64,000 nucleotides of DNA from Mycobacterium sp. E740 (GCF_001672895.1 NZ_LZKP01000224.1:1-64000), one strand, 5' to 3'. Shown: positions 22,118 through 30,353, counted from the first letter of the stretch. Made by a program: numbers and translations. Notes: generated from the letters alone by a model not told the origin.

Positions 22118-23061
22118 TCGGTTCCGAACTCGACGCGGCGGGTGTACGCGATCCGGCGCTGCGCAAGGCCTACCGCCGATGCCGGACGATCAACGCCGAG
22201 CACGGCCGCACGTTCTTCCTCGCCACCCGTCTGCTCGCACCCGAACAGCGTCCGGCCGTCCATGCGCTGTACGGCTTCGCCCGCCGCGCCGACGACATCC
22301 TCGACGACTTCGATCCGGTCATCAGCATGAGCGAACGCGCCGATCAATTACAGCGGCTCGCCACAGAGCTTTTCAACCGGTTGGCTCCGGGCGGCTGCGA
22401 CGACGGGGACCCGGCACTGGCCGCGGTCGTCGACTGCGCGCGCCGGTACGGCATTCCCTGGGAGCTGTTCGACGACTTCCTCAGTTCCATGCGCATGGAC
22501 CTTTCCGTCACCGACTACCCCGACCGGGCGGCGCTCGACCGCTACATGTACGGCTCCGCGGAGGTCATCGGCCTGCAGCTGTTACCCGTGCTCGGCACCG
22601 TCGGCCCGCGTGAGGAAGCCGCGCCCTACGCGGCCGCGCTCGGAAAAGCCTTCCAGCTCACCAACTTCCTGCGTGACATCGACGAGGACCTCGAACGTGG
22701 CCGGGTGTACCTGCCCGCCGACGAGCTGGCCGCACACGAGGTGGACCGCGACGTGTTGATGTGGTGCCACGAGAACCAGCGCACGGACGCCAAGGTGCGG
22801 CGCGCGCTGGTCGAGCAGCACGCGATCAACCGGCGGGTGTACGACTACGCGCGGCGCGGCATCGCTCAGCTGCGGCCGCGGTCGCGGCCGTGCGTGTCGG
22901 CTGCCCTGACGTTGTACTCCGAGATCCTCGACCGCATCGAGGAGATCGACTTCGCGGTGTTCACCCAGCGTGCGAGCGTCGGGATCGGTCGCCGTCTCCG
23001 GGTCGGCGGCACCGGGCTGGTCAAAGCATGGAGCGCGCGGCGTCGGGACGGCAAGGTGTGA
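22114..23061 (+). CDS. crtB: Phytoene synthase
   Basis: CrtB condenses two geranylgeranyl diphosphates head to head to 15-cis-phytoene. In 315 residues it shows the two squalene/phytoene synthase Asp motifs: RRADDILDDFD at 58-67 and NFLRDIDEDLERGRVYLP near 190. YGFARRADD and the GSAEVIGLQLLP block are also typical. The ATG at 22114 overlaps the crtI stop by 4 bases (ATGA). A longer upstream frame is only the shadow of crtI. Confidence 0.96.
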   Translation: MIGSELDAAGVRDPALRKAYRRCRTINAEHGRTFFLATRLLAPEQRPAVHALYGFARRADDILDDFDPVISMSERADQLQRLATELFNRLAPGGCDDGDPALAAVVDCARRYGIPWELFDDFLSSMRMDLSVTDYPDRAALDRYMYGSAEVIGLQLLPVLGTVGPREEAAPYAAALGKAFQLTNFLRDIDEDLERGRVYLPADELAAHEVDRDVLMWCHENQRTDAKVRRALVEQHAINRRVYDYARRGIAQLRPRSRPCVSAALTLYSEILDRIEEIDFAVFTQRASVGIGRRLRVGGTGLVKAWSARRRDGKV

Positions 23062-23063
23062 GG

Positions 23064-23408
23064 ATGGAGCACTGGCAGTACCTGTTCGTGCTGGCGGCCT
23101 GCCTGGCGATCACCGCGCCGCTGGAGCTGCTCGGCGCAGGCGTGTATCGGCAGCCGCGCCGCGCCGCAGCTGCGCTGCTGCCCGTCGCGGCAGTCTTCGT
23201 GCTGTGGGACGCGATTGCGATCGCCACGGACATCTGGACATACAACCCGCGTTATGTCACGGGTTTCGACGTGGCGGGCGTGATGCCGGTGGAGGAACTC
23301 CTGTTCTTCGTCGTCATCCCGCTGTGTGGCCTGCTGACGTACAACGCCGTCGAGACGATACTGGCTTGGCTGCAACGCAAGCGGACCCGCGCGGAGCACG
23401 CGAAGTGA
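23064..23408 (+). CDS. crtYc: Lycopene cyclase subunit, CrtYc
   Basis: One half of the heterodimeric actinobacterial/archaeal-type lycopene cyclase, a small membrane protein of 114 residues with three hydrophobic segments (about 5-25, 33-52, 75-100). The CarR-domain motif is present as MPVEELLFFVVIPL, with the paired glutamates needed by this class. It needs CrtYd to close beta-ionone rings on lycopene. The start ATG 23064 is 2 bases after the crtB stop, and GGTGTGAGG serves as ribosome-binding region. Confidence 0.93.
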   Translation: MEHWQYLFVLAACLAITAPLELLGAGVYRQPRRAAAALLPVAAVFVLWDAIAIATDIWTYNPRYVTGFDVAGVMPVEELLFFVVIPLCGLLTYNAVETILAWLQRKRTRAEHAK

Positions 23409-23734
23409 GCGGGCTCGGGTACACGGTGCCTGCCGTGGTGGCCGTGATCGCGGTCTGTGTCCTGGAATTGGGCGTCCTGCGCACCGGGCTGTTCCGCCGC
23501 CCGGCGTACTGGATCTCGATGGTGATCGTGGTCGGCTTCCAGGTGCCGGTCGACGGCTGGCTCACCAAGCTGGGCGCACCGATCGTGATCTACGACGAGC
23601 AGCACACCAGCGGGATCCGGTTCCCGTTCGACATACCGGTCGAAGACTTCCTGTTCGGGTGGGCGATGGTCACCGCGGTGCTGGTGCTGTGGGAGCGGCA
23701 GCGACAGCGGATGCCGAGAAAGGACGCGTCGTGA
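23405..23734 (+). CDS. crtYd: Lycopene cyclase subunit, CrtYd
   Basis: The second cyclase subunit, 109 residues with three predicted membrane segments. The motif corresponding to PVEE in CrtYc is IPVEDFLFGWAMV near residue 76-88; GIRFPFDIPVE and VDGWLTK are further family marks. The start is GTG 23405 and overlaps the crtYc stop by 4 bases, which couples production of the two subunits. Product with crtU downstream is predicted to be beta-carotene, the substrate for ring aromatisation. Confidence 0.92.
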   Translation: MSGLGYTVPAVVAVIAVCVLELGVLRTGLFRRPAYWISMVIVVGFQVPVDGWLTKLGAPIVIYDEQHTSGIRFPFDIPVEDFLFGWAMVTAVLVLWERQRQRMPRKDAS

Positions 23735-24462
23735 GGGACAACGTCGACGGCAGCTCCGATGACCCGGCGGACGTTCCGGCCGCCTTCGACGAAGGCGCGG
23801 CCGCCTACGACACGCTGGTCGACTCGAATCCGGGTTACCACGCCCACCTGCGGATCTCCGCGCGGCGAATGCGGCTGCCCGACGGGGGCCGCGGGCTGCG
23901 ACTGCTGGATGCGGGGTGCGGCACCGGGGCGTCGACCGCCGCGCTGTTGTCCGTCGCACCCCACGCCGAGATCGTCGCGGTCGACGGCTCCGCGGGCATG
24001 CTCGCCGAGGCGCGCGCCAAGAGATGGCCCTCGACAGTGCGTTTCGTCCACAGCCGTATCGAGGACATCGCCCACGCCGGCGTCGACGGGCCCTTCGACG
24101 GCATCTTCGCCGCGTACCTGGTGCGCAACCTGCCCGACCCCGACGGCCAACTGCGCGAGTTCCGTTCGCTGCTGCGACCCGGCGCAAGGCTCGGAGTGCA
24201 CGAGTACTCGGTGCGTGACTCGCGACTGGCCACCGCCGTGTGGAACGCTGTCTGCGTCGGGATCATCATTCCGAGTGGCCGGCTGCGCAGCGGCGATGCG
24301 TCGCTGTACCGGTACCTGCGGCGCAGCGTGAACCGCTTCGACGGAGCCGCCGAGTTCCGGAACCGGTTGCAGCGCAACGGTTTCAGTGCCGTAGACAGCA
24401 AGACGATGCGGGGCTGGCAGCGCAACATCGTGCACACGTTCCTCGCCGAGGCGCCCCGGTGA
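23731..24462 (+). CDS. CrtT-like SAM-dependent methyltransferase
   Basis: A class I methyltransferase of 243 residues with the SAM-binding motif LLDAGCGTGASTAAL near 60, an acidic second strand VAVDGSAGM, and LVRNLPDPDGQLREF. It lies inside the crt operon between crtYd and crtU with 4-bp overlaps on both sides (GTG 23731). A methyltransferase, crtT, is found with crtU in Streptomyces carotenoid clusters, and this is probably its counterpart. Its substrate is not established to my knowledge; it could methylate a carotenoid end group or a quinone-like cofactor. C-terminal similarity to UbiE-type enzymes is only general. Confidence 0.75.
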   Translation: MRDNVDGSSDDPADVPAAFDEGAAAYDTLVDSNPGYHAHLRISARRMRLPDGGRGLRLLDAGCGTGASTAALLSVAPHAEIVAVDGSAGMLAEARAKRWPSTVRFVHSRIEDIAHAGVDGPFDGIFAAYLVRNLPDPDGQLREFRSLLRPGARLGVHEYSVRDSRLATAVWNAVCVGIIIPSGRLRSGDASLYRYLRRSVNRFDGAAEFRNRLQRNGFSAVDSKTMRGWQRNIVHTFLAEAPR

Positions 24463-25976
24463 CCGACCCACGCCGCGTGACCCACGCAGCGCCGACCGGC
24501 TTTCCCGACGCGGCAGCGCTGCCGCACAGGCCGAGCGTCGTGGTCGTCGGCGCGGGCATCGCCGGTCTGGCGGCGGCCACCGGACTGGCCGAACGCGGTG
24601 TCAGCGTCGATCTGCTCGAGCGCGAATCGTACCTGGGCGGTCGCGTCGGAGGCTGGAGCGAGACGCTCGACGACGGCACATCCGTGGCGATGAACCGCGG
24701 CTTCCACGCCTTCTTCCGCCAGTACTACAACCTGCGGAACCTGTTGCGGCGCATCGATCCCATGCTGGGAATGCTCAGCCCCGTGTCGGACTATCCGCTC
24801 GTCGACGCGCACGGCAGGCGCGACACCTTCCGCGGACTGCCGCAGACGCCGCCGTTGAACGCGCTGGCATTCGCGTTGCGCAGCCCCACCTTTCGGCTGC
24901 GTGACCTCGCGCGTCTCAACGCCCGCGCCGCGGCACCATTGGCGGCGGTCGCGGTGCCCGCGACCTACGAGCGGCTCGACCACCTCGACGCCGAGACGTT
25001 CCTGCGGCAGATCAACTTCCCCGCCGCCGCCCGGCATCTGGCATTCGAAGTGTTCTCGAGGAGTTTCTTCGCCGAACCCGCCGAACTCTCGGCAGCAGAA
25101 CTGGCGACGATGTTTCACATTTACTTCCTCGGCTCCAGCGAAGGACTGGTGTTCGACGTCGCGAACGCCAACTTCGATACGGCCCTGTGGAATCCGCTAC
25201 GCCGCCATCTGGAGTCGCTCGGCGTGCGGGTGCACACTTCAGTATCGGTCACCGAGGTGCACCCGGGCACGCGGTTCGTCGTCCGCTCGAACCACGGTGA
25301 CGACATCGAGGCTGACGGCGTGGTGCTCGCGACCGATGTCTCGAGCCTGCAGCGCATCGTCGAAGGCTCGCCATCGCTCGGTGGCGACGGTTGGCGGCGC
25401 CGGATCGCCGCAATGGGCACCGCCGCACCGTTCGTCGTGCAGCGCTTGTGGCTGAGTAGGCCCGTCAATCCGGACCGCGCCGCGTTTCTCGGGACGGGCG
25501 GACGCCCGCCGCTGGACAATGTCAGCGTGTTGGAACGATACGAGCGGGAAGCTGCCGCGTGGGCGAACAGCACCGGCGGCTCGGTAGTCGAGTTGCACTC
25601 CTACGCGGTGACCGACGGCACGGCGGTTGTGCGCGAACGCCTTCCGGCCCGGATGCATGAACTCTATCCGGAGACCCGCGCCGCCGACATCGTCGGCGAG
25701 CGGGTGCTGTGCCGGCAGGACTGCCCGCGCTTCGCACCAGGTGACTTCGCACACCGCCCCACCGTGGGGACACCGCAGTCGGGTTTGGCGCTGGCCGGCG
25801 ACGGCATCCGAATCGATCTACCGGTCGCGCTGATGGAACGCGCCGCGACGACCGGATGGTCGGCGGCCAATCTGCTGCTCGAGCGGTTCGGCCTCACCGG
25901 GCACGCGTTGCAGACCGTGCCGACCCGCGGCCGCTTCGGGCCGCTGCGGCGCCTGGCGGAAAGACAGCACAGATGA
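24459..25976 (+). CDS. crtU: Beta-carotene desaturase/methyltransferase (isorenieratene synthase)
   Basis: CrtU converts beta-rings into aromatic phi-rings by desaturation and methyl migration, giving isorenieratene. The 505-residue flavoprotein shows VVVGAGIAGLAAATGLAERG with LLERESYLGGRVGGW, then the CrtU-specific stretch NRGFHAFFRQYYNLRNLLRR, and a C-terminal FAD block LALAGDGIRIDLPVALMERA. It lacks the N-terminal Rieske-like domain of some relatives; a Rieske protein is encoded next to it instead. Start GTG 24459 overlaps the methyltransferase stop by 4 bases. With crtYc/Yd it predicts an aromatic pigment, as reported in several actinobacteria. Confidence 0.88.
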   Translation: MTDPRRVTHAAPTGFPDAAALPHRPSVVVVGAGIAGLAAATGLAERGVSVDLLERESYLGGRVGGWSETLDDGTSVAMNRGFHAFFRQYYNLRNLLRRIDPMLGMLSPVSDYPLVDAHGRRDTFRGLPQTPPLNALAFALRSPTFRLRDLARLNARAAAPLAAVAVPATYERLDHLDAETFLRQINFPAAARHLAFEVFSRSFFAEPAELSAAELATMFHIYFLGSSEGLVFDVANANFDTALWNPLRRHLESLGVRVHTSVSVTEVHPGTRFVVRSNHGDDIEADGVVLATDVSSLQRIVEGSPSLGGDGWRRRIAAMGTAAPFVVQRLWLSRPVNPDRAAFLGTGGRPPLDNVSVLERYEREAAAWANSTGGSVVELHSYAVTDGTAVVRERLPARMHELYPETRAADIVGERVLCRQDCPRFAPGDFAHRPTVGTPQSGLALAGDGIRIDLPVALMERAATTGWSAANLLLERFGLTGHALQTVPTRGRFGPLRRLAERQHR

Positions 25977-27229
25977 ACATGCTCGCGAACGTGAAAGCCC
26001 GGTTGGCGAAAACGACACCGTTCGAGGTACTTCCGCGGACCGCGTGGTCGGGTCAGCAGCCCACCTATCACGACGCCGAGCCGGCGTTGATCCATTCGGC
26101 TCTGCGGCGCTCCCAGCGCAGGCCCAGCGGCAACTGGTATGTGTTCGCTGCCAGCGACACCATCGGCAAGCGGCCGATCCGTGCCACGGTCGGCGGGATC
26201 GAACTGGTCGCTTGGCGCGCCCGCGGCGGTGCGCTCGCGGTCGGCCCTGCGGCGTGCCCGCACCTGGGCGCGGACCTGTCGACCGGAACGGTCGACTGCG
26301 GTGCGTTGATCTGCCCGTGGCACGGTCTGCGCTTCGACGGCGGCCGCACCTGGAGTTGGCGACCCTATCCGGCACTCGACGACGGTGTGCTCGCTTGGGT
26401 CCGCCTGGATGAGCTCGGCGGTGAAACCCCCACTGCCGCACCGATACTGCCGAAGCGGCCGCACGAGCCGCAGCTGTCGGCGGTGACGCGGCTGGTCGGC
26501 ACGTGTGAACCTTGCGACGTGATCGCCAACCGGCTCGACCCGTGGCACGGCGCGTGGTTCCACCCGTATTCGTTCACGCGACTCGAGGTGCTCTCGGCGC
26601 CGCCCGCCGACGACGAGCTCCCCGAGGAAGCGGACCGCCTGCTGGTCGCAGTCACGTTCCGGATCGCGCGGCTCGGTGTGCCGGTCATCGCGGAGTTCAC
26701 CGCGCCGGAGCCGCGAACCATCGTGATGCGCATCGTCGACGGCGAAGGCGCGGGCAGCGTCGTCGAAACGCATGCCACCCCGCTGGGGGCCGATCGCGAC
26801 GGCGCTCCGCGCACTGCCGTGATCGAGGCGGTCATCGCGCACTCCGATCGTCCCGGTTTCGGTCATGCGCTGCGCGGCGCACCGCTGATCGTCCCGTTCA
26901 TGCGGCGTGCGGCAACACGGCTGTGGCGAGACGACCTCGCCTACGCCGAGCGGCTCTACCGGCTGCGCGCAAAACGTGAATCGGTTTCGCATCGATTCGC
27001 TTCGGGGTACTCCGCCGAAATGAGCAAGGACATCAGCAAGGGCGACAAAGTCCAGTGGAAGAGTCACGGCACCACGGTGACCGGGACGGTCGAGGAGAAG
27101 ATCACCTCGGACACCGAAGCGGCGGGCCGCAAGGTGCGCGCCGACTCCGACAATCCGCAGTACCGGGTGCGCAGTGACAAGAGTGGACGCGACGCCGTGC
27201 ACAAGCCAGGGTCACTGAAGAAGAAATAG
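25973..27229 (+). CDS. Rieske oxygenase-like protein with C-terminal HVA1/DUF2945 domain
   Basis: Last gene of the crt operon (ATG 25973, 4-bp overlap with crtU), 418 residues. The Rieske [2Fe-2S] ligands are C95, H97, C114 and H117 (ACPHLGAD ... ICPWHGLRF). Downstream D189-x2-H192-x4-H197 (DPWHGAWFH) matches the mononuclear iron motif of Rieske non-haem oxygenases, so hydroxylation or desaturation of the carotenoid is a reasonable guess. Residues 350-418 are a separate HVA1/DUF2945 domain (KGDKVQWKSHGTTVTGTVEE), normally a stand-alone protein of about 70 residues. No stop separates the two, but a promoter and an ATG (27020) precede the second domain. Confidence 0.8.
   Translation: MNMLANVKARLAKTTPFEVLPRTAWSGQQPTYHDAEPALIHSALRRSQRRPSGNWYVFAASDTIGKRPIRATVGGIELVAWRARGGALAVGPAACPHLGADLSTGTVDCGALICPWHGLRFDGGRTWSWRPYPALDDGVLAWVRLDELGGETPTAAPILPKRPHEPQLSAVTRLVGTCEPCDVIANRLDPWHGAWFHPYSFTRLEVLSAPPADDELPEEADRLLVAVTFRIARLGVPVIAEFTAPEPRTIVMRIVDGEGAGSVVETHATPLGADRDGAPRTAVIEAVIAHSDRPGFGHALRGAPLIVPFMRRAATRLWRDDLAYAERLYRLRAKRESVSHRFASGYSAEMSKDISKGDKVQWKSHGTTVTGTVEEKITSDTEAAGRKVRADSDNPQYRVRSDKSGRDAVHKPGSLKKK
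26983..27010 (+). promoter_or_regulatory. SigF-type promoter inside the Rieske gene
   Basis: GGTTT (26983-26987) and GGGTA (27005-27009) are 17 bases apart, matching the mycobacterial SigF consensus GGTTT-N15-17-GGGTA. The ATG at 27020 lies where a leaderless transcript would begin. It would give stress- or stationary-phase expression of the HVA1 domain alone. Confidence 0.6.
27020..27229 (+). other. Probable independently translated HVA1/DUF2945 protein
   Basis: Within the Rieske reading frame, ATG 27020 begins a complete 69-residue HVA1-family protein (MSKDISKGDKVQWKSHG ... KPGSLKKK). The segment before it (RESVSHRFASGYSAE) resembles neither domain and is encoded by promoter DNA, so two proteins from one frame are likely. 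The HVA1 TUDOR-like domain has no assigned role; small DUF2945 proteins are common in stress regulons. Confidence 0.55.
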
Positions 27230-27231
27230 CC

Positions 27232-27786
27232 TCACGGCCGACATCCCGGGTAGGTCTCATTCAGCAGCGGTATCTGTTCGGCCGCCCACGGACTGATGGC
27301 CCAGGGCAATTCGGCAGCCGACCGGAGTTGCTCCCAGGACACCCACATCCAGTCCATTACCTCGTCGGCGGCGGGTCGAATCGGTGCGTCGCAGCGCGCG
27401 ACGAACACCGGACACACCTCGTTCTCCACGGTGCCGTCGGCGGCCACCGCGCGGTACCGGAAGTCCGGGAGCACGCAGGTGAGCGAATCGATCGCCACAC
27501 CCAGCTCCTGCGCAGCACGGCGGCACACCGCATCGTCGATCCGCTCCCCCGGCGCTGGATGCCCACAGAACGAGTTCGACCACACCCCCGGCCAGGTCAT
27601 CTTGCCGAGAGCCCGCCGGGTCAGCAGCACCCGCCCGTCCCTGTCGAACAGATAACACGAGAACCCGAGGTGCAACGGCGTCTGCGCATGGTGGACGGCG
27701 GTTTTGGCGGCACTGCCGATGTGCCGGCCTTGCTCGTCGAGTAACACGACGGATTCATCCGTTGTCGCGCTCGTCACTGCTGCCAC
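27232..27786 (-). CDS. idi: Isopentenyl-diphosphate delta-isomerase, type I
   Basis: Idi interconverts isopentenyl and dimethylallyl diphosphate, balancing precursors for crtE. The NUDIX-fold protein of 184 residues has the catalytic cysteine in SNSFCGHPAPGE and the catalytic glutamate in NEVCPVFVA, plus RRAAQELG. It is convergent with the crt operon, with 2 bases between the stops. The GTG at 27786 is 7 bases after TATGTA (27798-27793) and could be leaderless; a GTG at 27777 has AGGGAG at good spacing and is the alternative. A direct-repeat operator lies 33 bases upstream. Confidence 0.94.
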   Translation of the reverse strand: MAAVTSATTDESVVLLDEQGRHIGSAAKTAVHHAQTPLHLGFSCYLFDRDGRVLLTRRALGKMTWPGVWSNSFCGHPAPGERIDDAVCRRAAQELGVAIDSLTCVLPDFRYRAVAADGTVENEVCPVFVARCDAPIRPAADEVMDWMWVSWEQLRSAAELPWAISPWAAEQIPLLNETYPGCRP

Positions 27787-27818
27787 TCCCTATACATACC
27801 CGAATTGGGCGGACTAAC

Positions 27819-27836
27819 CGACGCAAACTCGATGCG
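27819..27836 (-). promoter_or_regulatory. 11-bp direct-repeat operator before idi
   Basis: CGACGCAAACT is followed 11 bases later by CGATGCG. Fifteen of 16 bases from 27819 equal the crt operator at 19369 (only T to C at the fourth base). It lies 33-50 bases upstream of the idi start, at the position of a -35 region, and just before the end of merR. Confidence 0.65.
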
Positions 27837-27840
27837 CCCG

Positions 27841-28809
27841 TCATACATCGGACATGCAGTCGAGCGCTTCGCGCAGGCTGGTCACGCGCACCCCGGGCTC
27901 GATGTCGGGTACGGCGTCCCAGCCGAGGCCGCCGAGCAGTACTTCGGCATCGGCACCCAGCGCCCGGACGACGGCGATGTCGGCGGTGGCAGCGGTCTGC
28001 GACCACAACATCACCTTGACCGGTGAACCCACCCGCGAGACCGCTTCGGCCAACGCAGATTGCGGGACGTCGGCGCCGAGCGCCAGCGCGCCCTGTCCCT
28101 GCTCCGCGAGAGCCGCCCGCAGCGCCTCGAGCGGCAGGGCGTGCGTCTCGCCCGCAGTGCACGCCAGGATGACCGATGCCGCACCGGCGAGCGGCGCCAG
28201 CGGCGCGCGCTGCAGCGACCGCGACACCGCCCACGACAGGGCATGCTCGACGTCGACGCAACCGCCGCTCTCGTCCTGTTCCGTCATGATCGTCGAAAAG
28301 GCCGGGCGCACAATGAGATCCCAGGTGTCGAGGACGCCGAAATGGCGCAGGTGCGACTCGAGTAGCCGGCCCAGCGAGACGAGGTCGAGTTCGAATGCGG
28401 CAGCCACCAGCGAGTCGACATCGCCGCGCGGCGGCTTGAGCGACTCGGTCGCCAATTGCGCCGCGCTGCGCGCGCTGGTGCCCTGCTCGATCAGCTCGTG
28501 CATATGCCGAACGACCGCGATGTCGTGCTCGCTGTAAAGGCGGTGGCGGCCCGGACGGTGCCGGGAGGGCCCGACGCCGTAGCGCTGACTCCAGCTGCGC
28601 AGCGTCGCCGTCGGGACACCGACACGTTCCGCTACGACGCGGACGGTGTACCTCGGCTGGTCGGCGTCGTCGATCGGGCTGCGGCTGGGGGTCTCGACCC
28701 CGTCAGAGTATCCCCCGACTCGATCGGCCGAGGAATCAATGCGCAACCGATGCAAAATTTCGCCAACTGGATAGGATTTGCAGCCCGGAGCGGGTACTGC
28801 AACCTTCAT
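27841..28809 (-). CDS. MerR regulator with cobalamin-binding-type domain (CarH/LitR class)
   Basis: Up to 322 residues: a MerR winged helix (about 54-120; YTVRVVAERVGVPTATLRSW, RHRLYSEHDI) and a C-terminal B12-binding-type region. CarH features kept are E188-H189 (DVEHALSW) and the GETHAL stretch, whose H223 aligns with the lower axial cobalt ligand. The tryptophan that caps adenosylcobalamin in CarH is not evident (PAFSTIMTEQDES). In CarH systems the dark, B12-bound tetramer represses crt genes and light releases it. The start is uncertain: ATG 28809 overlaps the divergent ATG, while TTG 28746 or 28755 would leave the operator upstream. Confidence 0.82.
   Translation of the reverse strand: MKVAVPAPGCKSYPVGEILHRLRIDSSADRVGGYSDGVETPSRSPIDDADQPRYTVRVVAERVGVPTATLRSWSQRYGVGPSRHRPGRHRLYSEHDIAVVRHMHELIEQGTSARSAAQLATESLKPPRGDVDSLVAAAFELDLVSLGRLLESHLRHFGVLDTWDLIVRPAFSTIMTEQDESGGCVDVEHALSWAVSRSLQRAPLAPLAGAASVILACTAGETHALPLEALRAALAEQGQGALALGADVPQSALAEAVSRVGSPVKVMLWSQTAATADIAVVRALGADAEVLLGGLGWDAVPDIEPGVRVTSLREALDCMSDV
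28737..28758. promoter_or_regulatory. 11-bp direct-repeat operator between merR and the divergent gene
   Basis: CAATGCGCAAC is followed 11 bases later by CGATGCAAAAT, the third copy of the island motif. A TAGGAT at 28772-28777 is a possible -10 for the rightward gene, and GGGTAC at 28792 is a weak SigF-like -10. The site suggests autoregulation of merR and inclusion of the unknown gene in the same regulon. Confidence 0.55.
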
Positions 28810-29236
28810 GACCGATCAGGACAACGATAGCCACAGCCGCCCCGAGGGTCTCGGCGACGCCACGGTCGAAGCGCTCGGCGCCGTCTCCGAAGCGCTGGAA
28901 TGGGTCGAACGTGCGCGCGGTGAACTGTATTCGTTTCATCAGCTGATGGGTCGGGCCGACCTCCTGCTGGGCGAAGCCTGCGACAAGCTGCGCGACGCCG
29001 GGCACGCCTCGGCCGCCGAACGCCTGGAGTCTGAACTCGTCGGTCGCAACGTGCTCTACGGCCGCTGGACCTTTCAGATCGTCGAGGACTTCGACGACAA
29101 CTACTGGTCGGTGTTCCGCGACCACGAACGCCGAGTTCGCGACGAGCTCGCCCAAGGCCGCCGGCACGTGTTCGAGTCGGAGATGAAGGAGCGGCGCCGC
29201 ACCCAGGGCAACTCCGGGCACGAACGCCGCCCCTGA
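28808..29236 (+). CDS. Conserved protein of unknown function beside the MerR regulator
   Basis: A 142-residue soluble, acidic, mostly helical protein (MTDQDNDSHSRPEG; ALEWVERARGELYSFHQLMG; WTFQIVEDFDDNYWSVFRDH; C-terminal basic tail KERRRTQGNSGHERRP). I do not recognise a family with known function; the charged amphipathic helices could form a coiled coil. Start ATG 28808; a TTG-initiated extension from 28778 would run into the promoter region. It is divergent from merR and shares the direct-repeat operator, so it may respond to the same signal as the carotenoid genes. Confidence 0.75.
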   Translation: MTDQDNDSHSRPEGLGDATVEALGAVSEALEWVERARGELYSFHQLMGRADLLLGEACDKLRDAGHASAAERLESELVGRNVLYGRWTFQIVEDFDDNYWSVFRDHERRVRDELAQGRRHVFESEMKERRRTQGNSGHERRP

Positions 29237-29251
29237 AAAGCCGCGTTTTGG

Positions 29252-29286
29252 GGAGCGTCAGCGGCGCTGAGCACCGCTGCGGCTCC
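29252..29286. terminator. Hairpin between the unknown gene and ilvC
   Basis: GGAGC..GCTCC with an inner CAGCGG/CCGCTG stem lies between two convergent genes, beginning 15 bases after the first stop and ending 9 bases before the ilvC stop. There is no U-tract on either side, so termination is inferred. Confidence 0.45.
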
Positions 29287-29294
29287 ACAAACCG

Positions 29295-30353
<1,059 letters not shown>

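Noticed and set aside
27786-27830. SigF promoter for idi (GGTTA ... GGGTAT on the minus strand)
   Set aside because: The spacer is 13 bases, outside the 15-17 range, and the -35 is imperfect; the TATGTA near the start fits better.
19369-28758. Island flanked by attachment sites or transposase remnants
   Set aside because: No integrase, transposase or tRNA end is present at the borders; the repeated motifs are operator-like and not at both ends of a unit.
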